Positions 33,392 to 43,128 of a stretch of 64,000 bases of DNA are shown piece after piece (position 1 is the stretch's first letter; each line of letters starts with the position of its first letter). The DNA comes from Candidatus Melainabacteria bacterium (GTDB taxonomy: Bacteria; Cyanobacteriota; Vampirovibrionia; Obscuribacterales; Obscuribacteraceae): positions 1 through 64,000 of the forward strand of contig PLZS01000157.1 of assembly GCA_003153555.1 (NCBI GenBank), read 5' to 3'. Under the pieces are notes generated by a model. That model saw only the letters and a list, made by a program, of their open reading frames with translations, searched no databases and was not told the DNA's origin. Position numbers and translations under genes: made by a program.

Positions 33392-35602
33392 ATGCTAGCG
33401 AACCTCAACCTTGCCCAAAAAGGCCTAATACTTGTAGTCATTCCGCTACTCTTTCAGCTCGGCTTCATTTATGTCTTGAACGGACAGCTAGACCAGGCTG
33501 AACACGAACGGCAACAAGAATCAAATTACAAAGAGAAGAAGCAACACCTCGCCAAAATTTCACGTATCATCATGAGCGATGCGGGTGGTTTAGCGATTTA
33601 TGGACTGAAGCGCTCCGGTGACTCCGAGACACAAGTACGATACAAACACATCTCTGATGCAGTGCCCGCCGAGTTCGATGAACTCGAAAAGCTGTCAGAA
33701 AACAATCCACAAGAGTTAAAAGACATTGCGGAGGTGCGCCGACTCGCCTTCCAAGTCGTCAGTGATTTTCGCAGAATCAGAAAAGACATCGACTCCAATA
33801 ATTACTTGGTTGCCGTTAAACAGTTCAATACGCTTCGCCCTCAAATCGCGGTGCTCGAACACCAGTTGCAGGTCGTTAATGATCTGCAAGACAAGCTGGA
33901 AAATGCGGGTGCCGAGAACTGGTCCTCCCGCCGAGCGGAAGTAAAACGAGTTCTCGTTCTAGCAACTCTAGTCAACATTCTCATTGCTACGCTGCTGTCG
34001 TTCTTCTTCTACCGAGGCACCACCCGCAGGCTCTCGATTCTTGTCGATAACTCAATAAGGCTAGCAAGCGGTGTGCCACTTCATCCACCCCTGACCGGTA
34101 CCGATGAAATTGCCAAACTAGATGAAGTTTTCAATATTATGGCGCACACTTTGGATGAGGCGGCGCGCAAAGAGAGAGCTGTTGTGGAAAATGCTGTCGA
34201 TGTCATTTTTTCAATTGACGATCGCGGCTCGATGACCAAAGTAAGTGCTGCCTCATTGCAAGTTTTTGGTTACGAATCAGACGACCTGTTGGGACGAAAC
34301 TTTCGATTCTTACTACCAGCCGACGAGGCAGATTCTACGAATCAAAAGCTAACGGCGACCAAGGCGGGAGAAGCATCATCGCAATTCGAAGGACGTGTCT
34401 TGAAACGTGGCGGAGCACTAATCGACGTGTTATGGAGCGTTCATTGGTCAAGCGAAGAACACCTTTATTTTTGTGTGGCGCATGATATCACTGAACGTAA
34501 ACGCGCCGAAAACCTGCTGCGCGAAGCTGAAGCTCGCATTCGCTTAATTGTAGAGAGCATGCCGATCGGATTAATCATCATCGACGACACCGGACGCATT
34601 GAATTGAACAATCCCAGCGTCGACCGCATGTTCGACAAAAAGACTGACGAATTGCAAGGCAAGAACATTGGACTGCTCTTCGGCAAACCAGATACGGTAA
34701 CGGATTCAGAATTCGCGCTCGACCTTATTCAGAAGACAAAGAACCATGCATTCGAACTAGAAGCAATTAAACCAACAAATGAAACTATTCCGATCGAAAT
34801 TTCAATGAATGAGTTTGAAACACTGGAAGGCAAGCGGCATTTAGTGCTTGTTATTGATGTAACCGTAAGGCACGAAGTAGAACGCTTGAAGCAAGAGTTC
34901 ATTTCTATGGTCAGTCACGAGCTGCGCAGTCCGCTGAACTCTGTACTAGGCTTTCTGGAGATGTTACCAGAGGGCATTTACGGGGACCTGAATTCGCAAG
35001 GGAAAGATAAAGTAAGTGTAGCTGAACGAAACGTCAACAGGCTAATCAGATTGATCAACGACTTGCTCGAAATTGACAGAACAGAATCAGGACGATTGAG
35101 CATGGAAATAGCCGATGTGCCAATTAAACCGATCATCGAGCGTTCGGTAGATGCTGTGAAGACGCTTGCCGACAAGGAAGACATAACTATTACCGTTTCA
35201 GATGTCAATACAATTGTCACCGCTGATGGTGACAGATTAGTGCAGGTGATCGTCAATTTATTGTCGAACGCAATTAAGTTCTCTCCTCGGGGTGGCAAAA
35301 TCGCAGTCGACGTTCTTACGCAAGAAGAGTGGCTAGAAGTGCGAGTTGTAGACGAAGGACGAGGCATCCCGGAAAAATACAAAGCCCTAATCTTCGAAAA
35401 GTTCCAGCAAGTAACGTCGTCTGACTGGCGGCAAAAAGGTGGCACTGGATTAGGGCTGGCTATCTCGAAAGCGATTATTGATCAACTCAACGGTTCTATC
35501 GGTGTGGAAAGCGAAGAGGGCAAAGGCAGCACTTTCTGGTTCAGACTTCCCCTTAAAAAAACTGCAACTGCGCCAAGCGAAACCAAAGCCAGCGTCTCCT
35601 AG
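33392..35602 (+). CDS. membrane histidine kinase with HAMP and two PAS domains
   Basis: The product has 736 residues. Two membrane helices (about 10-30, GLILVVIPLLFQLGFIYVL; about 190-210, VLATLVNILIATLLSFFFY) enclose a helical sensor domain of about 150 residues. A HAMP-like region follows (RRLSILVDNSIRLASG), then two PAS domains (about 270-375 and 380-495). HisKA comes next with His509 in MVSHELRSPLNSVLGF, then the HATPase with NLLSNAIKFSP, DEGRGIP and GGTGLGLAISKAI. All catalytic boxes are present. It probably pairs with the OmpR-type regulator upstream. Its sensor half is paralogous to that of the kinase at 45443. Confidence 0.94.
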   Translation: MLANLNLAQKGLILVVIPLLFQLGFIYVLNGQLDQAEHERQQESNYKEKKQHLAKISRIIMSDAGGLAIYGLKRSGDSETQVRYKHISDAVPAEFDELEKLSENNPQELKDIAEVRRLAFQVVSDFRRIRKDIDSNNYLVAVKQFNTLRPQIAVLEHQLQVVNDLQDKLENAGAENWSSRRAEVKRVLVLATLVNILIATLLSFFFYRGTTRRLSILVDNSIRLASGVPLHPPLTGTDEIAKLDEVFNIMAHTLDEAARKERAVVENAVDVIFSIDDRGSMTKVSAASLQVFGYESDDLLGRNFRFLLPADEADSTNQKLTATKAGEASSQFEGRVLKRGGALIDVLWSVHWSSEEHLYFCVAHDITERKRAENLLREAEARIRLIVESMPIGLIIIDDTGRIELNNPSVDRMFDKKTDELQGKNIGLLFGKPDTVTDSEFALDLIQKTKNHAFELEAIKPTNETIPIEISMNEFETLEGKRHLVLVIDVTVRHEVERLKQEFISMVSHELRSPLNSVLGFLEMLPEGIYGDLNSQGKDKVSVAERNVNRLIRLINDLLEIDRTESGRLSMEIADVPIKPIIERSVDAVKTLADKEDITITVSDVNTIVTADGDRLVQVIVNLLSNAIKFSPRGGKIAVDVLTQEEWLEVRVVDEGRGIPEKYKALIFEKFQQVTSSDWRQKGGTGLGLAISKAIIDQLNGSIGVESEEGKGSTFWFRLPLKKTATAPSETKASVS

Positions 35603-35751
35603 TTTAATGTAAAGATGTACAGCAACTGGCTTTCCAGCTGAATCCGGAACGGAGAAGCAAACCAGCCCGATCCTGCCAAACTTCAAATTATGTCCTGGAA
35701 ACCCTTAGTTTGAGCTAAAATGACGATCTTATCGACCTTCCCGAAAGAAAC

Positions 35752-37362
35752 ATGTCTTCGAAATCACTGCAAACGCTAACTCTTATTGGCTGCCTAACGG
35801 GTCTGCTACTCCCGGCAGTGGCCGCGGAAACCAGCCAGCAAGCTCCTGGCGTTCAGCGACTTGAAAGCAACCAGGGAGATGTCCTTGCTCCAGGACAAGA
35901 GGGCAACACGCAGACGCCCGCCGACACTGAGAAGTCACAGAGCACGGCCCTCATCTCTCCGCCTGAGGACAAATCGGCAGTCGAAAAGCGAGCTCCAGAA
36001 AGTGATGAACTGCCTGAAACAGATGCCTGGACGAGACAGTACAACTCCGGACTGAAAGCCAAACAAAACAGAATGTACGTGGAAGCAGAGCAAAAGTTGC
36101 TTGCCGCACTGAAGGAAGCCAAACGCGGCTCGGGTGATGACTCGCGATTAATGCTTTCACGCACGGCGTTGGCAGACGTCTATTGTGCTCTGGAGAAATA
36201 TGACGAAGCAGAAAAGCTTTACAGCGGGACATATCAGTCAGCAAAAAAATTGGGAGAAGAATCAGAAGCTTTTGGTCGTGCTGCACACGGATTGGCACAA
36301 GTAAATTACTTGCACGGCAATCACGTCAAGGCCGCCGCCTTTTGCAAACAAGCCATCTTAGCCAGGCGAAAATCACTGGGCGCCACTCATCATGACGTTG
36401 GCCAGAGTTATATACTCATGGCAGTTATTTTAGGCAAGCAAAATTGGCCAGATGAAGCCGAACCTTACCTAACAAGAGGGTTGAGACTGCTTGAAAAATC
36501 ACCTGGAGCTAAACAACTAGACTACGCTGATGCTTTGCGCACAGTCGCTCTCTATCGCCAGAGTCGCGGGCAGAAGGCGGAAGCCGAGCAACTGTTTGAA
36601 AAATCTTACGACATCATTGATGGTGCCGTAGCTTTCGATCAACCGGCCAAGCTCAAAGGGTCAGTGTTTTATAAGTGGGAAGAGGGTTCTCCAAGAGCAC
36701 AAGAAATTCCGGACAACGACTTTCCTCTGCGTTACATAACTATCAATGGTGTTCGAGTTGCAGCGACGATTATCGATCTATGGGAGTTGATGGGCGTTCT
36801 GATTTCAATCACCAACACAAACGATGAACGAGTTGTGCTCGGACTGGACAAGGTGAATCTGGATCAGCTCAGCCTTGATCTAAACGACACCTCACGACAC
36901 CCACTAACTGTCGTGGATCCGAACAGCATCGATCGCATTCGCAGAGAACGCGTTATGTGGGATTTGACAATGAACAGACCATGGTTAGCCAACATTCAAA
37001 AGACGAGAAGTGTGCGAGGGTTGGTACCGACACATGGACATGACTTGTTTCGTGGTCCAAACATATTCGGTATGTACGGCGATTGGGCAGCGATACCACG
37101 GGTGATGCCAGGACGTTTGGAATCTCAAGCCTCTCCCGAGCGCGTACAATATCAACTGGAAAGCAAGCTTGATAGCGGCTTGGTTAATTCCAACACCATC
37201 AAGATGACAGGACTGGTGCCAGTTTCACTTGAACCATTTGAATCACGAACGGGAGAGCTGTTTTACCTGCATCCGAGATGCGAGAGCGTCTTGTTAACCG
37301 TGCGAGTCGGCAATTCTACCGTCCAAATTCCTTTCAAGCTTCGCAAGCGCCGGATCTCTTGA
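35752..37362 (+). CDS. secreted TPR protein with a unique C-terminal domain
   Basis: The ATG at 35752 gives 536 residues. A signal peptide (LTLIGCLTGLLLPAVAA) and a polar linker lead to four or five TPRs (residues about 100-285), for example CALEKYDEAEKLYSGTY and LGKQNWPDEAEPYLTRGLRL. The pattern is that of kinesin-light-chain-type TPRs (ALxxxEKxLGxxHxxVA). The last 230 residues form a separate domain with strands such as FPLRYITINGVRVAATIIDL and VLLTVRVGNSTVQIPFKL, not recognised. The protein is probably exported, with the TPRs binding a partner. Confidence 0.78.
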   Translation: MSSKSLQTLTLIGCLTGLLLPAVAAETSQQAPGVQRLESNQGDVLAPGQEGNTQTPADTEKSQSTALISPPEDKSAVEKRAPESDELPETDAWTRQYNSGLKAKQNRMYVEAEQKLLAALKEAKRGSGDDSRLMLSRTALADVYCALEKYDEAEKLYSGTYQSAKKLGEESEAFGRAAHGLAQVNYLHGNHVKAAAFCKQAILARRKSLGATHHDVGQSYILMAVILGKQNWPDEAEPYLTRGLRLLEKSPGAKQLDYADALRTVALYRQSRGQKAEAEQLFEKSYDIIDGAVAFDQPAKLKGSVFYKWEEGSPRAQEIPDNDFPLRYITINGVRVAATIIDLWELMGVLISITNTNDERVVLGLDKVNLDQLSLDLNDTSRHPLTVVDPNSIDRIRRERVMWDLTMNRPWLANIQKTRSVRGLVPTHGHDLFRGPNIFGMYGDWAAIPRVMPGRLESQASPERVQYQLESKLDSGLVNSNTIKMTGLVPVSLEPFESRTGELFYLHPRCESVLLTVRVGNSTVQIPFKLRKRRIS

Positions 37363-37423
37363 CGCCGAGTGCTCTGCATATCACGATGGAATGCCGGCGC
37401 TCACAGGCTTAAGAAACAGCATC

Positions 37424-38227
37424 TCACATTGGTAGCGCTTTCAGGATGGCTCCATAGCCTTCGCGATAAGTCGGATATTGCAACGTAATCTTGAGCTCGG
37501 ATAGAATCTTTCGTGAATCAATGCGCCGGTTTCCGCGCAGCGTTGGCGAGACTTCAGTTAAGTGGGCGAAGCCAGGCAAATCCAAGCCCATATGTTCGCA
37601 GATCCAGGTAATCGTCTCCAGATGGGTGGACGGCCCTAAATCACCAACAACAAAAGTGGAATTGTCTCTTCCACGTTCAAAGCAAGCCTCAATAATGCGG
37701 GCGAGATCATCAAGATGGATGCGAGATACGTAATTATGACCATCACCTGGAATTTTCATGCCATTGTTCTTCAAACGAAGGTGCAGTCCAGTTTCAGGTC
37801 CATACAATCCTGCACATCTAAGGACAATTCCATTTGACTTGCGCCACACACTCTCAGCCAACAGGCGTTTTCTTGCGGTTGGATCTTCTAAATCAACTGG
37901 AGAGTCCTCGCTGATTATTCCTTTAGTCTTACCGTAAACGCCCGTCGAAGAAATGTAGACGATCCGCTTAGCCTCGGTGCAGACTGCTGACCAGGCTGTG
38001 TCAGTCGTCCCATCAGGAGGGAAAGAAACGAGGACGTGGGCATCCTTCATCACTTCTTTTGGCGGTGCATCGCCTCTAATTAGCAATGGTGTTATTCCCG
38101 CGGCTGTAAGAATACTGAGGCGGTCCTCAGAACGACTGGTACCGTATATAGTGCAACGACCAGCCAGTAATTTCGCTACGTGAAAAGCAACATTGCCAAC
38201 GCCCAGAAGTACGACCGAATCAATCAT
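37424..38227 (-). CDS. NAD(P)-dependent SDR-type reductase/epimerase, YeeZ-like
   Basis: ATG 38227 has GGAAG seven bases upstream. The 267 residues open with the dinucleotide motif VVLLGVGNVAFHVAKLLAG (GxGxxxxxxA). RSEDRLSILTAAG follows, then VLVSFPPDG, IVYISSTGVYGKTKG with the Ser-Thr-Tyr active region, and the distal LRCAGLYGPETGLHLRLKN. This matches the extended/atypical SDR group that includes YeeZ of E. coli. The substrate is unknown. The Tyr of GVYG and a downstream Lys would be the catalytic pair, but the Lys in YGKTKG is closer than in classical SDRs (YxxxK). Confidence 0.85.
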   Translation of the reverse strand: MIDSVVLLGVGNVAFHVAKLLAGRCTIYGTSRSEDRLSILTAAGITPLLIRGDAPPKEVMKDAHVLVSFPPDGTTDTAWSAVCTEAKRIVYISSTGVYGKTKGIISEDSPVDLEDPTARKRLLAESVWRKSNGIVLRCAGLYGPETGLHLRLKNNGMKIPGDGHNYVSRIHLDDLARIIEACFERGRDNSTFVVGDLGPSTHLETITWICEHMGLDLPGFAHLTEVSPTLRGNRRIDSRKILSELKITLQYPTYREGYGAILKALPM

Positions 38228-38297
38228 TAATGCTTCCAATCAACAGATTTAAGAGTAACGCAAAACCTGATAGAATACTCTGATAAGCGAGCTTTTT

Positions 38298-38633
38298 ATG
38301 CTGAATGAAATAATCGTCAATGGCAAAAAATACAATCCCGAAGACGATGCTTTAACGCTCTTAGGAATACTCAGAAGGCATTTGGATCAGACGCTCGGGG
38401 ATTCAGTTTTCTTGCAACAAGACGAATTGCTGGCTTTAAAGTCTTGGCTGCTGATGCACGCCGAATCGATGAAACGAGGCAAAGCGATCTGGCTTGAAGA
38501 ATCAGATGATGGGAAACTTTACCGACTGGTGGCAGCAGTTGGAAAGACCGATGATGGCTCACCAGTTCTCTGGCACGAACCTCTGCCGTGGCCTTTTGAC
38601 TTTATCAATCAAAGCTATCGCATGGACGGATAA
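38298..38633 (+). CDS. small soluble protein of unknown function
   Basis: ATG 38298 gives 111 residues. It is acidic, with an N-terminal MLNEIIVNGKKYNPEDDALT segment, an amphipathic helix (ELLALKSWLLMHAESMKRG) and a beta-like C-terminal half (KLYRLVAAVGKTDDGSPVL). There is no signal peptide or membrane helix. No family is recognised. It sits divergent from the SDR gene, with 70 bases between the starts, and converges on the proline-rich paralogue B. Confidence 0.55.
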   Translation: MLNEIIVNGKKYNPEDDALTLLGILRRHLDQTLGDSVFLQQDELLALKSWLLMHAESMKRGKAIWLEESDDGKLYRLVAAVGKTDDGSPVLWHEPLPWPFDFINQSYRMDG

Positions 38634-38697
38634 CCGACCGGGTGCGTAATTATGTCGCACCGCAGATGGTGCCGACAAGCATGTGCTCGCCTCCGCC

Positions 38698-40287
38698 CTA
38701 CGGTTTTTCCCAGCCCATCTCTTCCACGGCGTCATCAAACGTAGCTCTGCTGCGCTGGCAATAATGCAAAGCAATGATTGCTTGTTCCATTTTCAAACGA
38801 CCTTGTTCCATCAAATCATTGCATTTTACTGCCGCTTCGTAGGTGTTCGCGTCCAACTTGCCAGCGGCAGCGAGAATTTTAGACACTTCCCCACCGTGTT
38901 TGAGCTTGACGTTCACTGCTGCCTGAAAATCTTGCTCTTGCAAAAGCCCGGTCTTCTTCACTAAGTCGATTGCTTTCACGGCCTCTGGCGGTTCACTCGT
39001 TCCGTGTTTACCTGCCCGGCCAAAGTGTTCGCGAATAAACGCCTCAACAGCATCTTCTTTAGTCATTGCACCGGTGCGCACGACTTCCTGCAAATTCAAA
39101 GCAGCTTTCAAAACAGCAATACTGATTAAACCGGCTTCGACTAAAATCTGCCCGAGCGGTGGCGCAACGGCTTTGGCGTCACGGTTATCATCTCTGGGTG
39201 GGCTAGCCGAGAACATGTTCTGTTCGAGAGCGCCACCACGATTGTGAGCGCGGCGCACAGCCTCTGCTGCTTGCGTTGTGGTCAGCGATCCAGAACGAAC
39301 CATCTCTTGCAGTTGAAGAGCAGAACTTAAAGTCGTGTCGGGTATCAGTCCAGCTTCCACAAGAAAATTACCCAAGAGCACATTCGGTCGCTTCTTAATC
39401 AGGTCGTTATCGATAGGAACTTGCCGGGGCGGATTGCTAGGCGGTGAGTAGGGCGCACCTTGCTGGACGGGCACGGTTTGTGCAGGTTGAGGATACGGAG
39501 GATAGGGATAAGCCGTGTAAGGTTGCAGGGTGCGAGGGTCTATGTACACCTGAGGCATGCCGTAACCAGGCGGGTAACCAGGTGGATAGCCATATCCCTG
39601 TGGAGGGTACGGATAAGGCGGCTGCACATAACCGGGTGGATAGGCGTAACCAGGCGGATATCCCTGAGGCGGGTAAGCTGGTTGCGGATAAGGCTGTTGC
39701 GGATAAGCGGGTTGCTGGGGCTGCTGTGGCTGTGCAACCGGTGGCGGAGCTGTAGCAGGCGGGGGAGCAGGAGCATCAACAGGTTTGGGGAATTTCGGAA
39801 ACTCGCTTTCGCCTTCCTGCGGTTTGGGAAATTTCGGAAACTCGCTTTCGGCTTCCTGAGGCTTGGCAAAAAAAGGCTCTTCCGAATCATCCGGTCTAGC
39901 CGGCATGGCCGGCAGCGGTTCAGGTTCTGAGCGCCTTGAGGGTTGAGGAATTGCAAATTCGTCCTCGGGACCTATAGTTGTGCTGACATCAGCTGGAAGC
40001 GACAAGCAAACAACGTCGTAGAGCAAGTCCAAATCTTCGAATGGCGAACTCCACATCACCCGTGAAGTTGTGCCATCGCCCTCATAGAGCGTCCAAATTG
40101 GTTCACCGCCACCCATTTCAACACGCACGGTCATGCTGTAATTCAATTCTGTCTTGATCGAACGCCAGGGCAGCTCAACCGTGCAGCCCTTTGCATTACG
40201 GGCTTCTGTCAAAAGTAAGCGCATATTGCTCATCTTTGGCAGACCGCGCAGAGAGTCTAGACGGATGTGTTTTTTAGGTTTGTACAT
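38698..40287 (-). CDS. proline-rich protein, paralogue B: shared N-terminal domain plus GspE-N-like helical repeats
   Basis: ATG 40287 (MYKPK) matches the start of paralogue A at 13720; upstream frame extensions are ignored. The roughly 529 residues have the family N-terminal domain (CTVELPWRSIKTELNYS, EPIWTLYEGDG, LYDVVCLS). A Pro/Glu/Lys-rich section follows with the near-duplicate blocks FPKFPKPQEGESEF, then a Pro/Tyr/Gly/Gln stretch. Three C-terminal helical repeats such as LGNFLVEAGLIPDTTLSSAL and LGQILVEAGLISIAVLKAAL resemble the GspE/MshE N-terminal domain. The C-terminal 120 residues match paralogue A closely (GKLDxxTxxxAxxC and YCxRSR). Confidence 0.8.
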   Translation of the reverse strand: MYKPKKHIRLDSLRGLPKMSNMRLLLTEARNAKGCTVELPWRSIKTELNYSMTVRVEMGGGEPIWTLYEGDGTTSRVMWSSPFEDLDLLYDVVCLSLPADVSTTIGPEDEFAIPQPSRRSEPEPLPAMPARPDDSEEPFFAKPQEAESEFPKFPKPQEGESEFPKFPKPVDAPAPPPATAPPPVAQPQQPQQPAYPQQPYPQPAYPPQGYPPGYAYPPGYVQPPYPYPPQGYGYPPGYPPGYGMPQVYIDPRTLQPYTAYPYPPYPQPAQTVPVQQGAPYSPPSNPPRQVPIDNDLIKKRPNVLLGNFLVEAGLIPDTTLSSALQLQEMVRSGSLTTTQAAEAVRRAHNRGGALEQNMFSASPPRDDNRDAKAVAPPLGQILVEAGLISIAVLKAALNLQEVVRTGAMTKEDAVEAFIREHFGRAGKHGTSEPPEAVKAIDLVKKTGLLQEQDFQAAVNVKLKHGGEVSKILAAAGKLDANTYEAAVKCNDLMEQGRLKMEQAIIALHYCQRSRATFDDAVEEMGWEKP

Positions 40288-40399
40288 TTGCAAATCACAC
40301 TTGACAAGGCGGAGGCCAAATTCCACTGCTAAGTATCTACCCAGCAGACTATATTAATCGACTCAGGTGATGATAATGCGATCTTCTACACAAGAAGCT

Positions 40400-41194
40400 T
40401 TAGCCTCGCATTTCCATCAAATTACCGGACTCATAACGCCTCAGTCCGAAGTAGAAAACAAATACGCCAGCGGCGACTACACCAGCCGACCCGGCCACGG
40501 CAATTGCTGCATTGAATAGGGACATTTCGCGCAATGCAATGATCGGATAGTAGCTGACGAACATAGCTGGTATCAGGGTGTAGAGAATGATCTTCACCCC
40601 TCCCTCAAAAAGAGTGGCAGGGTAGGTGCTGAAAGTAATCATGGCATAGCGCCATTGTTCAGCAAGCGACTCTGAATTACCAAGAAAGAACGTTAAACTG
40701 CCAGTGAAGATACTGAAACCAACAAATAAAAATGCCACCGAAACTGTCAGTGCTACGAACAGGCTGAAGTGCTGCAGATCAGGTTTAATGAAAATCAAAT
40801 AGACAACGTAACCAAAAATAGCATCACCCCATGCGGTGGCACTCATACGTCCAAGAAGGATATGGGGCAACAAGGCACGCGGGTAAAGCATCCACACGTC
40901 CAGCTGCCCGCGAGCAATCAAGACTGGCAGTTGAAGCGCGTTCCCGCAGACCGTATGCGCCAATCCAAAACCGGAGGCAGCAATACACCACAATGTCACA
41001 ACATCATTGATGTCCCAACCTCTGAGCACTTTAAAACGACTAAAGAAGAGGACCCAGAACCAGACCCAAACGATGTTGTTGACAAACATCGCTACTACTT
41101 GGGAGAAGAAAGCACCACGATATTCCAGCTGCGCGTCGAGATTCAACTTTGTATAGGCAAATGCCAATTTCAAATAATTGGTTAGGACCGACAT
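40400..41194 (-). CDS. ABC-2 family permease (COG3694-type)
   Basis: The product of 264 residues has about six hydrophobic segments (for example IVWVWFWVLFFSRF and FSLFVALTVSVAFLFVGFSI) and no signal peptide. The start is ATG 41194, directly after the stop of the previous gene, with GGAGG just before it. It forms the distal gene of an ATPase/permease/permease operon. COG4586/COG4587/COG3694 exporters have this order and have been linked to export of viologen-like and other hydrophobic compounds. The substrate here is unknown. Confidence 0.85.
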   Translation of the reverse strand: MSVLTNYLKLAFAYTKLNLDAQLEYRGAFFSQVVAMFVNNIVWVWFWVLFFSRFKVLRGWDINDVVTLWCIAASGFGLAHTVCGNALQLPVLIARGQLDVWMLYPRALLPHILLGRMSATAWGDAIFGYVVYLIFIKPDLQHFSLFVALTVSVAFLFVGFSIFTGSLTFFLGNSESLAEQWRYAMITFSTYPATLFEGGVKIILYTLIPAMFVSYYPIIALREMSLFNAAIAVAGSAGVVAAGVFVFYFGLRRYESGNLMEMRG

Positions 41195-42016
41195 TCAACC
41201 TCCATTGGCAAAAACGCGCCGCGAAGCGATGCGATAAACAGCGAAAACGGCAAGACCAAAAACCAAACAGGCAACGAGTTGCCGCACAATCACTGCTTGA
41301 AAAAAGATCAGGTTCGGATCAACAAATAATCTCGCCGGGGCATAGACGATTGCGGAAAACGGAAGGAACTTGAGAACATTCTGCCAATTGTCTGGAAACA
41401 GTTCCATGGGTATTAACATGCCGCCCAAAATCATCGTCAATCGAGAATAAATCAGCACCAATCCGTTGGTGTCTTCAAGCCAGAATGCGGCCAGTCCAAT
41501 CAAGAAGTTCCCGAGAAAATCAATGACAAATGCCAGTGGCAAAACAGCGAGAAAAAATAAAATGCTCATTGCATTAACCGGCACAAACCCAACAAACAAA
41601 AACGCGATCAACGCTCCTACCGAAGCGTTGACGGCAAAACGCACAGTGCGCTCACCAAGCGTGTTAAACATGCAATAGAGTGGATATGATAGTGGGCGAA
41701 TAAAATGAATGGAAATCGCACCAGTTCGCACATCCTGATCGACGCTCTGAGCAACACGAGGTCCCGACAGAATAATGGATTCGGTAATTGCCAGATACCA
41801 AAGCATCTGGGGTAATGTGAAGCCCCCTAACGTTTGCGAGCCAGTCTGGCCATAAGTCACTTGCCACAAGCGCAGAAAGATATACAAAATTACGCCCAGG
41901 AAAAAGACTCGACTGCCGATTTCCGCAAAATAGGCAAGGTTAGATTTTGCGGATGTTAGTGCGATCCACCAATACTTGTTGACCGTTGAAAGACCGGCTT
42001 TAATCACTGTCTTCAT
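41195..42016 (-). CDS. ABC-2 family permease (COG4587-type)
   Basis: ATG 42016 gives 273 residues and about six membrane helices, such as VFFLGVILYIFLRLWQVTY and ALIAFLFVGFVPVNAMSILF. It overlaps the ATPase gene's end by 17 bases and abuts the next permease. The two permeases have unequal sequence but similar length, so they probably form a heterodimeric channel with the ATPase as homodimer. The order ATPase-permease-permease matches the COG4586/4587/3694 group. Confidence 0.85.
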   Translation of the reverse strand: MKTVIKAGLSTVNKYWWIALTSAKSNLAYFAEIGSRVFFLGVILYIFLRLWQVTYGQTGSQTLGGFTLPQMLWYLAITESIILSGPRVAQSVDQDVRTGAISIHFIRPLSYPLYCMFNTLGERTVRFAVNASVGALIAFLFVGFVPVNAMSILFFLAVLPLAFVIDFLGNFLIGLAAFWLEDTNGLVLIYSRLTMILGGMLIPMELFPDNWQNVLKFLPFSAIVYAPARLFVDPNLIFFQAVIVRQLVACLVFGLAVFAVYRIASRRVFANGG

Positions 42017-42980
42017 CGCCTGTTGACGGCACTGGCGGTTGACTGTAGATATGCGCGATTACTTCTTCAAGGGGCGGATCTTCTATTGTGATATCAGCAA
42101 CCGATCCAGCTTTGAGGATTCGATCCATAACAGTTTCTATAGCCGTGATTTGTGTGTCCACTTCGAGCTTAACGGCATATTGGCTCGATTTAACTATAGT
42201 CACTCCTGGGAAATCCAGCGAGGTTGGCGAGTTATGGTATTTCACAGACAAAACTTTCGCACCCAAATATTGTCGACGCATTGAACTAACTTTGTCGTCC
42301 AGCACTACTTTGCCATGATTTACGACAATGACTCGGCGAGCCACATTTTCAATGTCACCAGCATCGTGGCTGGTCAAAAATACTGTAATCCCCTCTTCTC
42401 TGTTCCATTCCCGAATCAAGTCACGCAGTTCTTGTCGAGCCATCACATCCAAGCCGATAGTCGGTTCATCCAAGAACAGCACTCGGGGATGGTGCAGCAA
42501 ACTGGCGGCAATTTCTGCACGCATTCGCTGTCCCAAAGACAATTTTCTTACTTGAGTGTCTAGAAAAGAACCGATGCCGAACCTTTCAATCAGCATGTCT
42601 TTTCTCTTTGTATAGTCGTTCTTTGGCAAATCATAGATCCGTGCCAGCAGTTCAAAAGTGTCTCGAGGCGGCAGGTGATACCACAATTGCGAACGCTGTC
42701 CGAACACTGCTCCGATGTGCCTAACTAATTTTTTGCGATCGATCCAGGGCACCAGGCCCAACACAGTGGCACTACCTGCGGTGGGGCGAAGTATGCCGGT
42801 GAGGATCTTAATGGTTGTGGACTTGCCGGCTCCGTTTGGACCAATGAAGGCCACTGACTGTCCGCTCGGAATGGTGATCGAAATGCCATCAACCGCCACT
42901 ACTTCAGTCGTCGTGCGCTTCAGACCTTTGCCCGTTTGCAGGGCAAAAGTCTTGCGCAGATTATCGATTGTCACTGCCAT
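42000..42980 (-). CDS. ABC transporter ATPase (COG4586-type)
   Basis: ATG 42980 is preferred over TTG 42989. The 326 residues have Walker A GPNGAGKST, a Q-loop near FGQRSQLWYHLP, signature LSLGQRMR (an LSxGQ variant), Walker B VLFLDEPTIGLD and an H-loop in FLTSHDAGD. A C-terminal extension of about 80 residues (DITIEDPPLEEVI) follows the nucleotide-binding core, as in COG4586 ATPases. It energises the two ABC-2 permeases encoded directly downstream. Confidence 0.93.
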   Translation of the reverse strand: MAVTIDNLRKTFALQTGKGLKRTTTEVVAVDGISITIPSGQSVAFIGPNGAGKSTTIKILTGILRPTAGSATVLGLVPWIDRKKLVRHIGAVFGQRSQLWYHLPPRDTFELLARIYDLPKNDYTKRKDMLIERFGIGSFLDTQVRKLSLGQRMRAEIAASLLHHPRVLFLDEPTIGLDVMARQELRDLIREWNREEGITVFLTSHDAGDIENVARRVIVVNHGKVVLDDKVSSMRRQYLGAKVLSVKYHNSPTSLDFPGVTIVKSSQYAVKLEVDTQITAIETVMDRILKAGSVADITIEDPPLEEVIAHIYSQPPVPSTGDEDSD

Positions 42981-43128
42981 GTCGGACAATTACTACACCA
43001 CTGTAAGTTGCGGAAACTGTTCACGTGGCTCTTTCAATTTTGAGCAGCCAGAATTGCGATTAGTGTCGGCAAGGATATTGACGTACTTTTGGATGATCCG
43101 CACGCTCACTGGCGCTCCAACGATTGCT

